DNA of 64,000 bases from assembly GCF_026625785.1 (NCBI RefSeq), contig NZ_CP113063.1, forward strand, positions 2,790,001-2,854,000, in the 5' to 3' direction. Shown piece after piece: positions 1-7,855 of this stretch; the first letter of the stretch is position 1; every line of letters starts with the position of its first letter. The stretch is from Gordonia sp. SL306. Its GTDB lineage: Bacteria > Actinomycetota > Actinomycetes > Mycobacteriales > Mycobacteriaceae. Below the pieces are notes generated by a model, which was not told where the DNA came from, made no database searches, and saw only the letters and a program-made list of their open reading frames with translations. A program made the translations under genes and the position numbers.

Positions 1-228
1 GTCGGCATGTCGACGCTGTTCGCCTCCATCGTGCGGGCGCCGTTCACCGGACTGGTGCTCGTCATCGAGATGACCGCGGTCACCACCGTCACGATCCCGA
101 TGCTGATGTCGGGGGCGATGGCTGTGGTGGTCGCCTCGTTGCTGCGCTCACAGCCCATCTACGACGCCCTGCGGGTGCGGATGTTGCGGAAACAGGCTGT
201 GCCAGATCACCCGCCGTCGACGGCCTGA
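1..228 (+). CDS. ClC-family chloride channel/transporter, C-terminal fragment
   Basis: The gene enters from the left edge, so only the last 75 codons are visible. The stretch reading FASIVRAPFTGLVLVIEMT matches the conserved late-helix region of ClC chloride channels and H+/Cl- exchangers, which are homodimeric inner-membrane proteins. It is followed by one more hydrophobic segment and a short basic cytoplasmic tail ending in TGA. There is no CBS domain after the membrane part, as in simple bacterial ClcA-like proteins. The family call is fairly safe because of the motif; channel versus antiporter activity cannot be judged without the missing gating glutamate region. Confidence 0.8.
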   Translation, partial: VGMSTLFASIVRAPFTGLVLVIEMTAVTTVTIPMLMSGAMAVVVASLLRSQPIYDALRVRMLRKQAVPDHPPSTA

Positions 229-248
229 TCGGTGATCCGGCCACGGGC

Positions 249-779
249 TCAGTCCTCGTCGGCGAGGTCGATGAGCTTGCGGACCGTCTTGAGGTTGCGG
301 CCCGTGCCCTGCACTCCCAGGCCTCTGGCGATCACGGGCGCGGTCAGCTTCGAGCCGCCTGCGCCCCCGTCGAATCTGATGTGGAGGTCGTCGCCGATGA
401 CAGTGAACTGGTCGTCGCCGAAGGGGCGCTTCTCGAACTCGGCGATCTTCGCGGCGTCAGGTGTACCGGTGAGGCAATACACGTACGAGTACTTCGGGTC
501 GATGACAGCGAAGGGATGGTCCGCCAGGGCGGCGGCGAGGTCGTCGCGGGACCGGCTGATCACCTCCCGCGTATAGCCGAAGCGTTCGGTGATCGCCGCC
601 TCCAGGGCCCGGTCGAATTCGTCGACAGCACCGGGCGGATCACAGAGCAGGTTGCCCGACGCGATGTAGGTGGAGATCTTGGTGGCGCCGAGTTCGGTTG
701 CCATTGCCCGTAGGTCGGCCATCGGGAGTTTCGCGCCGCCCACATTGATCGCACGGATCAGTACCACTCGTCGCGGCAT
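249..779 (-). CDS. DUF1697 domain-containing protein
   Basis: This encodes 176 residues and begins MPRRVVLIRAINVGG, the typical opening of DUF1697 proteins (V-L-L-R-x-I-N-V-G-G followed by K-L-P-M-A-D-L). The whole protein is one domain of usual family length (about 170-180 aa). A strong Shine-Dalgarno GAGGAG lies just before the ATG. It is soluble with no signal peptide. The biochemical function of the family is unknown; structures show a ferredoxin-like fold, and no catalytic residues are established. It is convergent with the ClC gene and is followed upstream by the small Pro-rich gene on the same strand. Confidence 0.85.
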   Translation of the reverse strand: MPRRVVLIRAINVGGAKLPMADLRAMATELGATKISTYIASGNLLCDPPGAVDEFDRALEAAITERFGYTREVISRSRDDLAAALADHPFAVIDPKYSYVYCLTGTPDAAKIAEFEKRPFGDDQFTVIGDDLHIRFDGGAGGSKLTAPVIARGLGVQGTGRNLKTVRKLIDLADED

Positions 780-804
780 GGTTCTCCTCGGTGGGTGGGC
801 TCGG

Positions 805-1050
805 TCAGATGATGACCGGCCGCGGCGGCGGATCCGGTTGCGGGGGTCCTGGATTCGGCCCCGGTCCGGGCTGTGGTCCCGGTCCCGGTCCCGGTCCCGG
901 TCCTGGTCCCGGCTCGGGTTCGGGACCAGGCTGGGGGATCGGCTCGGGTTCCGGTACCGGGATCGGCGGCTCCGGGGGTGGTTCGGGGATCGGCTCGGGC
1001 GCCGGAACCGGTTCCGGTGGCGGCGGCGGAGGTGGGACAGGTTGACCCAT
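805..1050 (-). CDS. Small proline-rich repeat protein (81 aa)
   Basis: An 81-residue ORF starts ATG at 1050 with an excellent Shine-Dalgarno (GAGGAG, seven bases upstream). Nearly the whole protein is proline alternating with glutamate, glycine or glutamine: a PPPPPPP run at residues 6-12, then PEP-type and finally (GP)n repeats, ending in PRPVII. There is no signal peptide and no membrane segment, so it would be an extended polyproline-II rod, probably cytosolic or attached to a partner. The DNA carries the matching GGTCCC repeat array on the plus strand. It lies downstream of the DUF4185 gene with about 95 bases between. I do not recognise a family. The strong RBS and defined stop argue it is a real gene rather than a repeat artefact. 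Confidence 0.6.
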   Translation of the reverse strand: MGQPVPPPPPPPEPVPAPEPIPEPPPEPPIPVPEPEPIPQPGPEPEPGPGPGPGPGPGPQPGPGPNPGPPQPDPPPRPVII

Positions 1051-1145
1051 GATCACACTCCTCACTGAGTGGCAACTGTTGCCGACGTTACGCCGCCGAT
1101 CCGACAGCGGCATCGGCATGATTCGTCGACGATCACCGCGAGCTG

Positions 1146-2408
1146 TCACCGGACCTTCGCCAGATCGGTCCGGATGAGCATGACGTTGTAGTCGTCCCAG
1201 CGGGACGCGACGAAATAGAGAGACCGGCCGGTGGACCGTGGATGGATGAAGGGTGCGTAGAGCCCGTGGGCCTGCGCGGCAGGCACGATCACCTTCTCGC
1301 CACTCCACGGCCCGACCGGCGTCGGGGAGGTGCGGAGCACGATGTTCCCGGCGCGCTCGGAGAGCATGACGAACCGCTTGAGGTACCCGTTGTAGATGAC
1401 CGACATCTCGCTCATCGGCTGACGGACGATCGGCACTGCATCGATCGGGCGGGGGGACCACGCCCCGCCGCCCCGGTAGTACTCGTAGCGGTTGAGGTTC
1501 AGGATGTCGGCCGGACGGAACCGGGAGACGAAAGCCGCGCCGAGCCGCCCGCTGGGTGTGCCGTACTGGTAGACGTAGCCGCCGGAGCGAAGGAACGCGC
1601 CCATCTGGAAACGTCCGTGTCCCTGGGCGAGTTGAGTGATGCCCGGCACGGTCAGTTCGAGGTTGGCCCGGACGGTGTTGTTGTCGGTGGCCCAGGTCTG
1701 CCCGTTGTCGCCGGAGATCGCGATCGCCGAGTAATTGGTCACCCACCGGCCGGGGCCGGTCCACTGATGGATCGACATGTAACTCATGAACTGGACGCCG
1801 TTGATCGAGATACCGCCGGTCGGGATCTTGCCGACCTCGGTGTTGCGGACCGCGATCGCGTTGAGCATGGGTTGCGCGAAGGTCGGATGCGCAGGCGTCA
1901 CCGACGCTCCCGACCGGACGGCCCCCGGGATGGCGTTCGGGAATGTGATGCCTTTGTCGAGGTTCGAGTTGCCGTTGCTGCGCAGCATCGTGTTGTGCCG
2001 CCACACCATTTGCCCCGCGCATCTGCCCCAGGTGTCGCCGAATGCCATCAGAACCTGCCCGGACCCGTTGTCCCACGGCACGCCGACGTCGGTCGAGGTG
2101 ATGGAGAACCGCTGGTCGGTGCGGTTGGGGCTGCGCGGTCCGGTCACCCACTGGATCGCCGTGCTCGCCCCGCGGAGCTTGACGAGAGGTCCCTGCGGCT
2201 TCTTGCCGCCCGCCCGGTAACTGCCGAAGTCCATGCTGCCGAGGCCGATCTGACTCGACCCGGCGCTCCCGGTGCTGCCGACGTCGCCGCCGTGGAATCC
2301 GACGGCGCTACACACCGAGGCATGGGCGGGCGCGGACACCGACACGGCACCGGTGAGCGCCACTGCCGTGATCGTCGTCCCGGTGATGAGCATCCGCCAA
2401 CCGGACAT
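1146..2408 (-). CDS. Secreted DUF4185 domain-containing protein
   Basis: The start is taken at ATG 2408, after an AGGGGGT ribosome site, rather than the longer in-frame GTG/ATG options, because the protein then begins MSGWRMLITGTTITAVALTGAVSV...APAHA, a clean Sec signal peptide cleaved after AHA near residue 30. The 420-aa product carries a DUF4185-type beta-propeller-like region with repeated W/G-rich blades (for example DTWGRCAG, FMSYMSIHQW, LYFVASRWDDYNVM near the C-terminus). This family resembles five-bladed glycosidase/sialidase-like folds, and some members are reported as arabinan-degrading enzymes; substrate is not predictable here. Expected location is the envelope or outside. The small Pro-rich gene follows it. 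Confidence 0.8.
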   Translation of the reverse strand: MSGWRMLITGTTITAVALTGAVSVSAPAHASVCSAVGFHGGDVGSTGSAGSSQIGLGSMDFGSYRAGGKKPQGPLVKLRGASTAIQWVTGPRSPNRTDQRFSITSTDVGVPWDNGSGQVLMAFGDTWGRCAGQMVWRHNTMLRSNGNSNLDKGITFPNAIPGAVRSGASVTPAHPTFAQPMLNAIAVRNTEVGKIPTGGISINGVQFMSYMSIHQWTGPGRWVTNYSAIAISGDNGQTWATDNNTVRANLELTVPGITQLAQGHGRFQMGAFLRSGGYVYQYGTPSGRLGAAFVSRFRPADILNLNRYEYYRGGGAWSPRPIDAVPIVRQPMSEMSVIYNGYLKRFVMLSERAGNIVLRTSPTPVGPWSGEKVIVPAAQAHGLYAPFIHPRSTGRSLYFVASRWDDYNVMLIRTDLAKVR

Positions 2409-2561
2409 CGGTACCCCCTGGGGGCTTGTGACAAGTGTCGCCAGTGTTGCAGAAGTCGTCCTTCCTCCACAGGTTGTGAGCCGAACCGAGATTGAGGCGT
2501 TACCCGGCCACCGCTCCGGTCGCACCCCAGGACGTGTGTCGGGGGCTCACCTGATCGCTGG

Positions 2562-3686
2562 TCACAGCGGTGGCGGCCCGACGTATCGCGCACGTGGCCG
2601 GATGATCTTGCGGGACCGGGCCTGTTCGGCGATGTTGGCGCACCACCCGACGACGCGGCTCGCCGCGAAGGTGGGGGTGAACATGGACCGCGGCACCCCG
2701 CAGGCGTCCATCACCACACCCGCGTAGAACTCGACATTGGCATATCGCGGCTGATCCGGATGGGCCTCGCGCAGCACCTCGACCACCTCGCGTTCCACGT
2801 CGACGGCCTGCTCGGCGGTCGGACCGCCGAGTTCGACGGCGATGGACCGCAGCAGTTCCGACCGCGGATCGACGGTCCGGTAGACGGCGTGACCGAAACC
2901 CATGATCCGGCGGTGCGCGGATACCTGCTCGCGAGCCCACGCGGCCGCATCACCGTGGCGGGCGATCTCGTCGAGGGCGTCGAGTGCGCGGTCGGGCGCG
3001 CCCCCGTGCAGCGGTCCCGAGAAGGCGCCGAGCGCGCCGCAGACCGCTGCATAGACGTCTGCGCCGGTCGACGCGATCACCCGGGCGGTGAACGTGGAGG
3101 CGTTGAAACCGTGGTCGACGGTCGCGATCAGGTACTGCTCGATCGCGCGGGAATGGACGGGTTCGGGCCGACGCCCGGTGACCTGATAGAGCCAGTTCGC
3201 GGCCACGGAGAGGTCCGGATCGGGAGCGATCGGCTCCTCGCCGATGCGGATTCGGTGCAACGCGGCCAGGATCGTCGGGGTCAGGGCGGCCACCCGCATC
3301 GCATCCTGCCGGACCGACTCCGGGTCGCTCTCCCACAGTGGGGCGGCGTGCGCGGCGGGTCCGGCGGCCGACAGCACGGTGCGCAGGCCGGCAAGCGTGT
3401 CACGCTCGTCGCCGAGCAGGGCGACGGTGCGGAGCAGGCCGGCGAGTTCGTCGGGCAGCGCGCCCAGCGGCGCAGTCGCAGAACGGAACCGGGACAATTC
3501 GGCGCGCGTGGGCAGAGTGCCGTGTACGAACAGGTACCAGACCTCTTCGAAGGTCCGCGTCCGCGCGAGGTCGATCGCCGAGTGTTCGCGATAGTGGTAG
3601 AAACCCTCGTTCCCGCGCACGTCGCCGATCTCGGTGTCGGCGACGACGACATTCGCGAGCCCCTCCGGTGCGATCAACTGGTCCAT
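2562..3686 (-). CDS. citA: Citrate synthase 2 (citrate/methylcitrate synthase family)
   Basis: Condenses oxaloacetate with acetyl-CoA (possibly propionyl-CoA) to citrate. The 374-aa protein is single-domain and of usual length for actinobacterial CitA. Visible landmarks are GNEGFYHYREHSAIDLA near the N-terminus, catalytic histidines in PLHGGAP (about residue 227) and GFGHAVYR (about 265), the acidic residue in NVEFYAG (about 318; Glu rather than the commoner Asp), and the C-terminal RPRARYVGP. ATG 3686 is preceded by AGGAGAGG; a GTG one codon earlier is possible. It is divergent from a second, HTH-bearing citrate synthase gene, with fewer than 100 bases between them, and probably shares its control region. 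Main energy-metabolism citrate synthase could be elsewhere in the genome. Confidence 0.9.
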   Translation of the reverse strand: MDQLIAPEGLANVVVADTEIGDVRGNEGFYHYREHSAIDLARTRTFEEVWYLFVHGTLPTRAELSRFRSATAPLGALPDELAGLLRTVALLGDERDTLAGLRTVLSAAGPAAHAAPLWESDPESVRQDAMRVAALTPTILAALHRIRIGEEPIAPDPDLSVAANWLYQVTGRRPEPVHSRAIEQYLIATVDHGFNASTFTARVIASTGADVYAAVCGALGAFSGPLHGGAPDRALDALDEIARHGDAAAWAREQVSAHRRIMGFGHAVYRTVDPRSELLRSIAVELGGPTAEQAVDVEREVVEVLREAHPDQPRYANVEFYAGVVMDACGVPRSMFTPTFAASRVVGWCANIAEQARSRKIIRPRARYVGPPPL

Positions 3687-3750
3687 CACGACACCACCTC
3701 TCCTGCGTGGCAATCCCGTTCGGTGTGCCATTCGCTCACGATGCGTGATG

Positions 3751-3782
3751 TTGATCGGTGCGGTCAATGTTGATTTGATCAA
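3751..3782. promoter_or_regulatory. Cluster of TTGATC-type half-sites between the divergent citrate synthase genes
   Basis: Within 32 bases are TTGATC then GGTCAA (imperfect palindrome, 3751-3767, 5-base centre), TTGATT (3770-3775) and the perfect palindrome TTGATCAA (3775-3782), which ends three bases before the ATG of the HTH-citrate synthase. It sits in the only intergenic space between the two divergent genes. An autoregulatory operator for the HTH domain of that protein is the simplest reading (inference). Confidence 0.5.
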
Positions 3783-3785
3783 TAT

Positions 3786-5006
3786 ATGGCACGGACGCAC
3801 ACGCGACGATTCCCGAAGCCGATCCACCATGACGGCCGCGACTACCTGACCACCGAGCAGGTGGCGCGGCTCCTCGGTGTCAAGGTGGCCACCGTTTATG
3901 CGTACGTGAGTCGAGGGCGGATGACGAGTGTCCGCATCGACGGCGTCGACGGGAGTGTGTTCGCGGTGGAGGAGGTCGAGGGCGTCGTCGAGGGCCGGCC
4001 CCGGCGTGCGCCCGCGGGGGTCGTCGAGCGGATTCGGACCCGGCTGACCCTCCTGCAGGACGACCGGCTCTTCTATCGGGGACACGACGTCGTCGACCTG
4101 GCCGATCGCGGCTTCGAAGAGGTGGCGAACCTGTTGTGGGACAACGAGGGCGCGTGGCCCTCGGCCGGTGCAGACGCCACGACGACGGCCGTGATCCGAA
4201 CTGCCGGCGGACCGCGGGCCAGGGGACTCGACCTGATCCGGCTGACGGTCGACGTGCTCGGCGCGCGTGATCCCCACCGGCACCGGCGCGATCCGGCAAC
4301 GGTCGCCGGCACGGCGGCCAGGGTCATCGGTGCGTGCGTGGACGTCCTGGGTGACGGGACCGGGCACCCGGGATCGATCGCCGAGCGCCTGTGGCCATGC
4401 CTCACCGACGACCCGTCGTCGCCGCAGAAGACCGCACAGCTCGACGTCGCTCTCGTACTGCTCGCCGATCACGACATGTCGGCGGGCACCGTGGCGGCGC
4501 GGGTGGCGGCGAGCGCGCGCGGCAGCATCTACGCGGTGCTGGGCGCGGGACTCGGCGCGTTCGACGGACCGGTCCACGGCGGTGCGACGACCCTGGCCCA
4601 CCGTTTTCTCGCGGCCGCGCTCGACGACCCGGCCGGAGCCGTGGCCGAGCACCTCTACCTGGGCAACGACATACCGGGCACCGGCCATGTGGTGTACCGG
4701 CATCGGGACCCGAGGGCGGAGCTCCTGATGGACCTGCTGGCGCACTCGGACGGCGGTGACCCGCGGGTGGTGCCTGCCGTGGAGGCGATCCGCGGTCAGC
4801 TGCCCGAATCGGCATTCCCCAACTCGGATCTGGCGCTCGCCGCCCTCGCGCTCCGATACCGGATGCGGCCGGACGCCGCGGAGACGATCTTCGCGCTCGC
4901 CCGGATGGCCGGCTGGACCGCCCATGCCCTCGAGGAGTACGACGAGCGCCGCCTGCGGTTCCGGCCGGAGGGCGTCTACTCCGGGGTACGGCCTGCCGCG
5001 AGGTGA
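3786..5006 (+). CDS. Citrate synthase-like protein with N-terminal helix-turn-helix domain
   Basis: The 406-aa product has two parts. Residues about 15-65 form an excisionase/MerR-like winged helix (YLTTEQVARLLGVKVATVYAYVSRGRM), normally a DNA-binding module. From about residue 80 on it is a citrate synthase fold: FYRGHDVVDLA, then GPVHGGA and GTGHVVYRHRDPRAELL, which retain both active-site histidine positions, and NSDLALAALA where the catalytic acid is expected. The C-terminal arginine motif is altered (RFRPEGVYSG against RPRARYVGP in the neighbour). It could be an active enzyme, a metabolite-sensing repressor that uses the citrate synthase fold as ligand domain, or both. Two-domain proteins of this type are known in actinobacteria, usually annotated simply as citrate synthase. 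The ATG follows ATAT directly with no ribosome site, suggesting a leaderless transcript. Confidence 0.85.
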   Translation: MARTHTRRFPKPIHHDGRDYLTTEQVARLLGVKVATVYAYVSRGRMTSVRIDGVDGSVFAVEEVEGVVEGRPRRAPAGVVERIRTRLTLLQDDRLFYRGHDVVDLADRGFEEVANLLWDNEGAWPSAGADATTTAVIRTAGGPRARGLDLIRLTVDVLGARDPHRHRRDPATVAGTAARVIGACVDVLGDGTGHPGSIAERLWPCLTDDPSSPQKTAQLDVALVLLADHDMSAGTVAARVAASARGSIYAVLGAGLGAFDGPVHGGATTLAHRFLAAALDDPAGAVAEHLYLGNDIPGTGHVVYRHRDPRAELLMDLLAHSDGGDPRVVPAVEAIRGQLPESAFPNSDLALAALALRYRMRPDAAETIFALARMAGWTAHALEEYDERRLRFRPEGVYSGVRPAAR

Positions 5007-5031
5007 TGTTGCACGGCCGGCATCGAGTCGC

Positions 5032-5802
5032 TCAGGCCGACGGTGCCGCCACCGCGAAGGTCCGCTGGAACGGCAGGACCGTCCCCCAGGCCTTCGCCGG
5101 GTAGGCCGCCCGCAGCCGATCCTTGAGTTCGGCGACGAAGACCTCCCGGGAGTCGTCGTCGAGGGCCTTGAGGAACGGTCGCGCGGCCGTCGCGGAGATC
5201 CAGTCGTACACCGGGTCGTCGCCGTGCAGCACATGCAGGTAGGTCGTTGACCAGGCATTGGTCGAGTAGCCGCGTTCGGTGAAAAAGGCCAGGTATTCGA
5301 GCGGACCGAAGCGCGGAACCCGCCGGACGCCGGATAGCTGCTCGGCGAATCGCGGATCGTCGGCGAGCTCGAGGAGCGACCGGTAGGTGGGGGCCTCGCC
5401 GTTGTCGGGAACCTGCAGAGCGAAGACGCCGCCGTCGGTGAGATGTCCCAGCAGGCGCTCGATGACGTCGAACTGGTCGGGCACCCACTGGAACATCGCG
5501 TTGGAGACGATCAGGTCGACGGGTTGGTTCGGCGCCCACTCGGACGCCTCCGCGATGTCGTAATTGGCCAGCGCGTCCGTGTTCTCGCGGATGGCCTTGT
5601 CGATCATCTCGGCCGACGAATCGATGCCGAGGACCTGCGCCTCGGGCCAGAGCGCGCGCAGGTGGCGGGTGAGATGACCTGGACCGCAACCGAGATCGAC
5701 GATCGTCGACGGTGCCGTCGGGATCTGCGCGATGAGGTCGAGGTATGGGCGCGCACGGTCGTCGGCGAATTGCAGGTAGCGGTCCGGATCCCAGGTCTGC
5801 AT
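5032..5802 (-). CDS. tam: Trans-aconitate 2-methyltransferase
   Basis: SAM-dependent methyltransferase that esterifies trans-aconitate, a spontaneous by-product of cis-aconitate that inhibits aconitase. The 256-aa protein has the usual Tam length and opening (MQTWDPDRYLQF), SAM motif I VDLGCGPGHLTRHL at about residues 36-49, the acidic loop IDSSAEMI, and SNAMFQWVPD typical of Tam. It is convergent with the HTH-citrate synthase gene and 26 bases from it. The grouping with two citrate synthases makes a small TCA-cycle housekeeping cluster. A general class I methyltransferase with another acid substrate is the alternative. Confidence 0.9.
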   Translation of the reverse strand: MQTWDPDRYLQFADDRARPYLDLIAQIPTAPSTIVDLGCGPGHLTRHLRALWPEAQVLGIDSSAEMIDKAIRENTDALANYDIAEASEWAPNQPVDLIVSNAMFQWVPDQFDVIERLLGHLTDGGVFALQVPDNGEAPTYRSLLELADDPRFAEQLSGVRRVPRFGPLEYLAFFTERGYSTNAWSTTYLHVLHGDDPVYDWISATAARPFLKALDDDSREVFVAELKDRLRAAYPAKAWGTVLPFQRTFAVAAPSA

Positions 5803-5900
5803 GACCCCAGGGTAGTGCGCGCGGGCCGCGACGAGCAGGGTCGAAGGATGACAAATGCGGTCGGCACGACCGCGGAACGGGGTGCAGTACCCTTCGTTGG

Positions 5901-6413
5901 GTGACAGACGCCGTGTTCGACGACCCGCAGATCGTGACCCCGAGCGACACCGTGACGCCCGGCTCGACCGACGTCGTGGAGATATCCTCCGACGGCGCGT
6001 GCCTGGGCAATCCGGGTCCGGGCGGCTGGGGCGCGGTGCTGCGATACCGGCAGCACGAGAAGCGGATCTCCGGCTCGGATCCGGACACCACGAACAACAA
6101 GATGGAGCTCACCGGTGCCATCGAGGCACTGGCCGCGCTCACCAAACCGTCGACCGTGATCCTCTACACGGACTCGAGTTATGTCCGCAACGGCATCACC
6201 AAATGGGTCGCGGGGTGGCAGCGGAACGGCTGGAAGACCTCCGACAAGAAGCCGGTCAAGAACGCCGACCTGTGGCGGCGCCTGATCGACGAGGAGAAGC
6301 GGCACCAGGTCACCTGGAAATGGGTGAAGGGTCACGCAGGCGACCATTACAACGAGATCGCCGACGAACTCGCGACCACGGCTGCCCGGCAGATCGCCGA
6401 GGGCCTGCGATGA
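5901..6413 (+). CDS. rnhA: Ribonuclease HI
   Basis: Endonuclease cutting the RNA strand of RNA-DNA hybrids during replication and R-loop removal. The 170-aa protein begins at a GTG. The four catalytic carboxylates are all visible: Asp31 ([16 protein letters not shown]), Glu69 ([13 protein letters not shown]), Asp91 (LYTDSSYV) and Asp155 (ADELA), with the flexible-loop His145 in [10 protein letters not shown]. About 25 extra residues precede the core compared with E. coli RNase HI. The stop codon overlaps the next ATG (ATGA), so it is co-translated with the 2-hydroxyacid dehydrogenase. Confidence 0.95.
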   Translation: MTDAVFDDPQIVTPSDTVTPGSTDVVEISSDGACLGNPGPGGWGAVLRYRQHEKRISGSDPDTTNNKMELTGAIEALAALTKPSTVILYTDSSYVRNGITKWVAGWQRNGWKTSDKKPVKNADLWRRLIDEEKRHQVTWKWVKGHAGDHYNEIADELATTAARQIAEGLR

Positions 6414-7324
6414 GTGAGCCGTTGCCGGTCGCCGTCGAACCCACGCCCGATAAGCACCTGGTGGCGGCGGTCGAGGGCGCCGGTGGGCGGGTGGTCGGGA
6501 TCGACGAGGCTCGCGTGCTCGTGTGGATCGGCACCGGCGCGGAGTTCCCGGACCTGCCCGACCACGTCGAATGGGTGGCCCTGAAGACCGCGGGCATCGA
6601 GGAGTTCGTCTCCGCCGGGGTCATCGACAACCGCCGGGTCTGGACCAACGCGTCGGGTTTCTACGCCGAGAACGTCGCAGAGCACGCCCTGACCCTGTTG
6701 CTGGCAGGCCTGCGGCAGGTCAACACCGCAGTGCTCAGGCACTGGGACAAAGAGCCGATCGACACCGCGGTCCGCTCGCTGCACGGTTCGACGGTCGCCA
6801 TCATCGGTGCAGGCGGGATCGCCGCGTCGCTGATCCCGCGCCTGTCCGCGTGCGGTGCCGACGTGATCGCGGTGAACCGGTCCGGCCGACCGGTCGACGG
6901 TGCGGCCCTGACGTTGCCGGCCGACCGCACCGGCGAGGTGTGGGGGCAGACCGACCACGTGGTGCTCGCGGCACCGGCGACGGCCGAGACGCGTCACCTC
7001 ATCAACGCGGACTCGCTGGCCGCGCTCCCCTCCCACGCCTGGGTCGTGAACGTCGCGCGGGGACCGCTGGTCGATCAGGCCGCGCTGGTGGCCGCGCTGC
7101 GTGAGGGGCGGATCGGCGGGGCTGCGCTCGACGTCACCGCCCCTGAGCCGCCCGCCGCCGACGACCCGCTCTGGTCACTGCCGAATGTCATCATCACGCC
7201 GCACGTCGCGAACCCGTCGTCGGGACTCACCCGCACGATGGCGCCGTGGCTGGCCGAGAACATCCGGCGATTCCTGGCCGGCGAGGAGCTCCTGGCGGTC
7301 GTCACGCCGGGCAGCGACTACTGA
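6410..7324 (+). CDS. D-isomer-specific 2-hydroxyacid dehydrogenase family protein
   Basis: NAD(P)-dependent dehydrogenase of 304 aa. It carries a short N-terminal substrate-binding part, then the Rossmann motif [33 protein letters not shown] around residues 128-158, the conserved arginine in [13 protein letters not shown], and the His-containing segment [11 protein letters not shown] near residue 265. The glutamate-plus-histidine relay expected in active members ([21 protein letters not shown]) is present. The N-terminal domain is shorter than in phosphoglycerate dehydrogenase. Substrate is unknown; hydroxypyruvate/glyoxylate-reductase-like activity is possible. The start overlaps the rnhA stop by four bases. 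Confidence 0.85.
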   Translation: MSEPLPVAVEPTPDKHLVAAVEGAGGRVVGIDEARVLVWIGTGAEFPDLPDHVEWVALKTAGIEEFVSAGVIDNRRVWTNASGFYAENVAEHALTLLLAGLRQVNTAVLRHWDKEPIDTAVRSLHGSTVAIIGAGGIAASLIPRLSACGADVIAVNRSGRPVDGAALTLPADRTGEVWGQTDHVVLAAPATAETRHLINADSLAALPSHAWVVNVARGPLVDQAALVAALREGRIGGAALDVTAPEPPAADDPLWSLPNVIITPHVANPSSGLTRTMAPWLAENIRRFLAGEELLAVVTPGSDY

Positions 7325-7349
7325 CCGCGAGCCCGTCGACGGCTCGCCC

Positions 7350-7380
7350 TTGCGTTGGAGTGCGCTCGAAGGCCTAGCGT
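7350..7380 (+). promoter_or_regulatory. MerR-type promoter and operator of the regulator/aldo-keto reductase operon
   Basis: A -35 (TTGCGT, 7350-7355) and a -10 (TAGCGT, 7375-7380) are separated by 19 bases, the lengthened spacer typical of promoters that MerR proteins activate by untwisting DNA. Inside the spacer is the inverted repeat TTGGAGTGCGCTCGAA (7355-7370, one mismatch). The first codon at 7388 is eight bases past the -10, so the transcript is probably leaderless. Confidence 0.7.
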
Positions 7381-7387
7381 CGTCTCC

Positions 7388-7855
7388 ATGAGTACAGATC
7401 ACCTGATGGAGAAGGCGCTCGCGGCGCTGGGTGAACAGGACGGACCGCTGTCCGTCGAGGTCATCCATCAACTGGTGGAGGCCGACGAGATCGACGGCGT
7501 CCTCACGATCGCGGAGGCCGCGGACCTGCTCGGCGTCTCCGCGCACACCCTCCGCTACTACGAACGCATCGGCCTCGTGGACGTGCCGCGTGACGGCGTC
7601 GGCAACCGGACCTACGACGCCGCGGCAGTCCGGCGCCTCGTGTTTCTCACGCGGATGAGGTTGTCGGGCATGGCCATCCGCGACCTGCAGCACTATGTGG
7701 AACTCGTCGACCGCGGTGACGACACGGTCGACGAGCGACTGGAGATGTTGCTCGAGCACCGTGACACGGTGCGCCGTCAGATCGCGGAGCTGACATTGTC
7801 GCTCGCCGCAACCGAATACAAGATCGCCACCTACGGAGGGAAGACACAGCCATGA
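7388..7855 (+). CDS. MerR family transcriptional regulator
   Basis: The 155-aa protein has a 30-residue N-terminal extension before the MerR winged helix [26 protein letters not shown] (about residues 39-64), then [35 protein letters not shown] and a C-terminal dimerisation coiled coil. It has no cluster of cysteines, so it is not a metal or iron-sulfur sensor; it belongs with MerR proteins that sit next to aldo-keto reductases and respond to aldehydes or electrophiles (family knowledge). ATG 7388 is favoured over an upstream in-frame ATG because the promoter elements overlap the longer reading. It overlaps the next gene by ATGA. Confidence 0.88.
   Translation: MSTDHLMEKALAALGEQDGPLSVEVIHQLVEADEIDGVLTIAEAADLLGVSAHTLRYYERIGLVDVPRDGVGNRTYDAAAVRRLVFLTRMRLSGMAIRDLQHYVELVDRGDDTVDERLEMLLEHRDTVRRQIAELTLSLAATEYKIATYGGKTQP

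Noticed and set aside
1242..2495. A plus-strand frame of 417 codons opposite the DUF4185 gene.
   Set aside because: Antisense shadow; the opposing gene has a signal peptide, ribosome site and domain matches.
2562..5258. A single 898-codon reading of the citrate synthase gene with a long N-terminal extension.
   Set aside because: The extra part is antisense to the divergent HTH-citrate synthase; ATG 3686 has a ribosome site and gives the normal length.
7355..7387. A MerR start at ATG 7355.
   Set aside because: It would lie inside the promoter between -35 and -10; ATG 7388 fits the family and the promoter.
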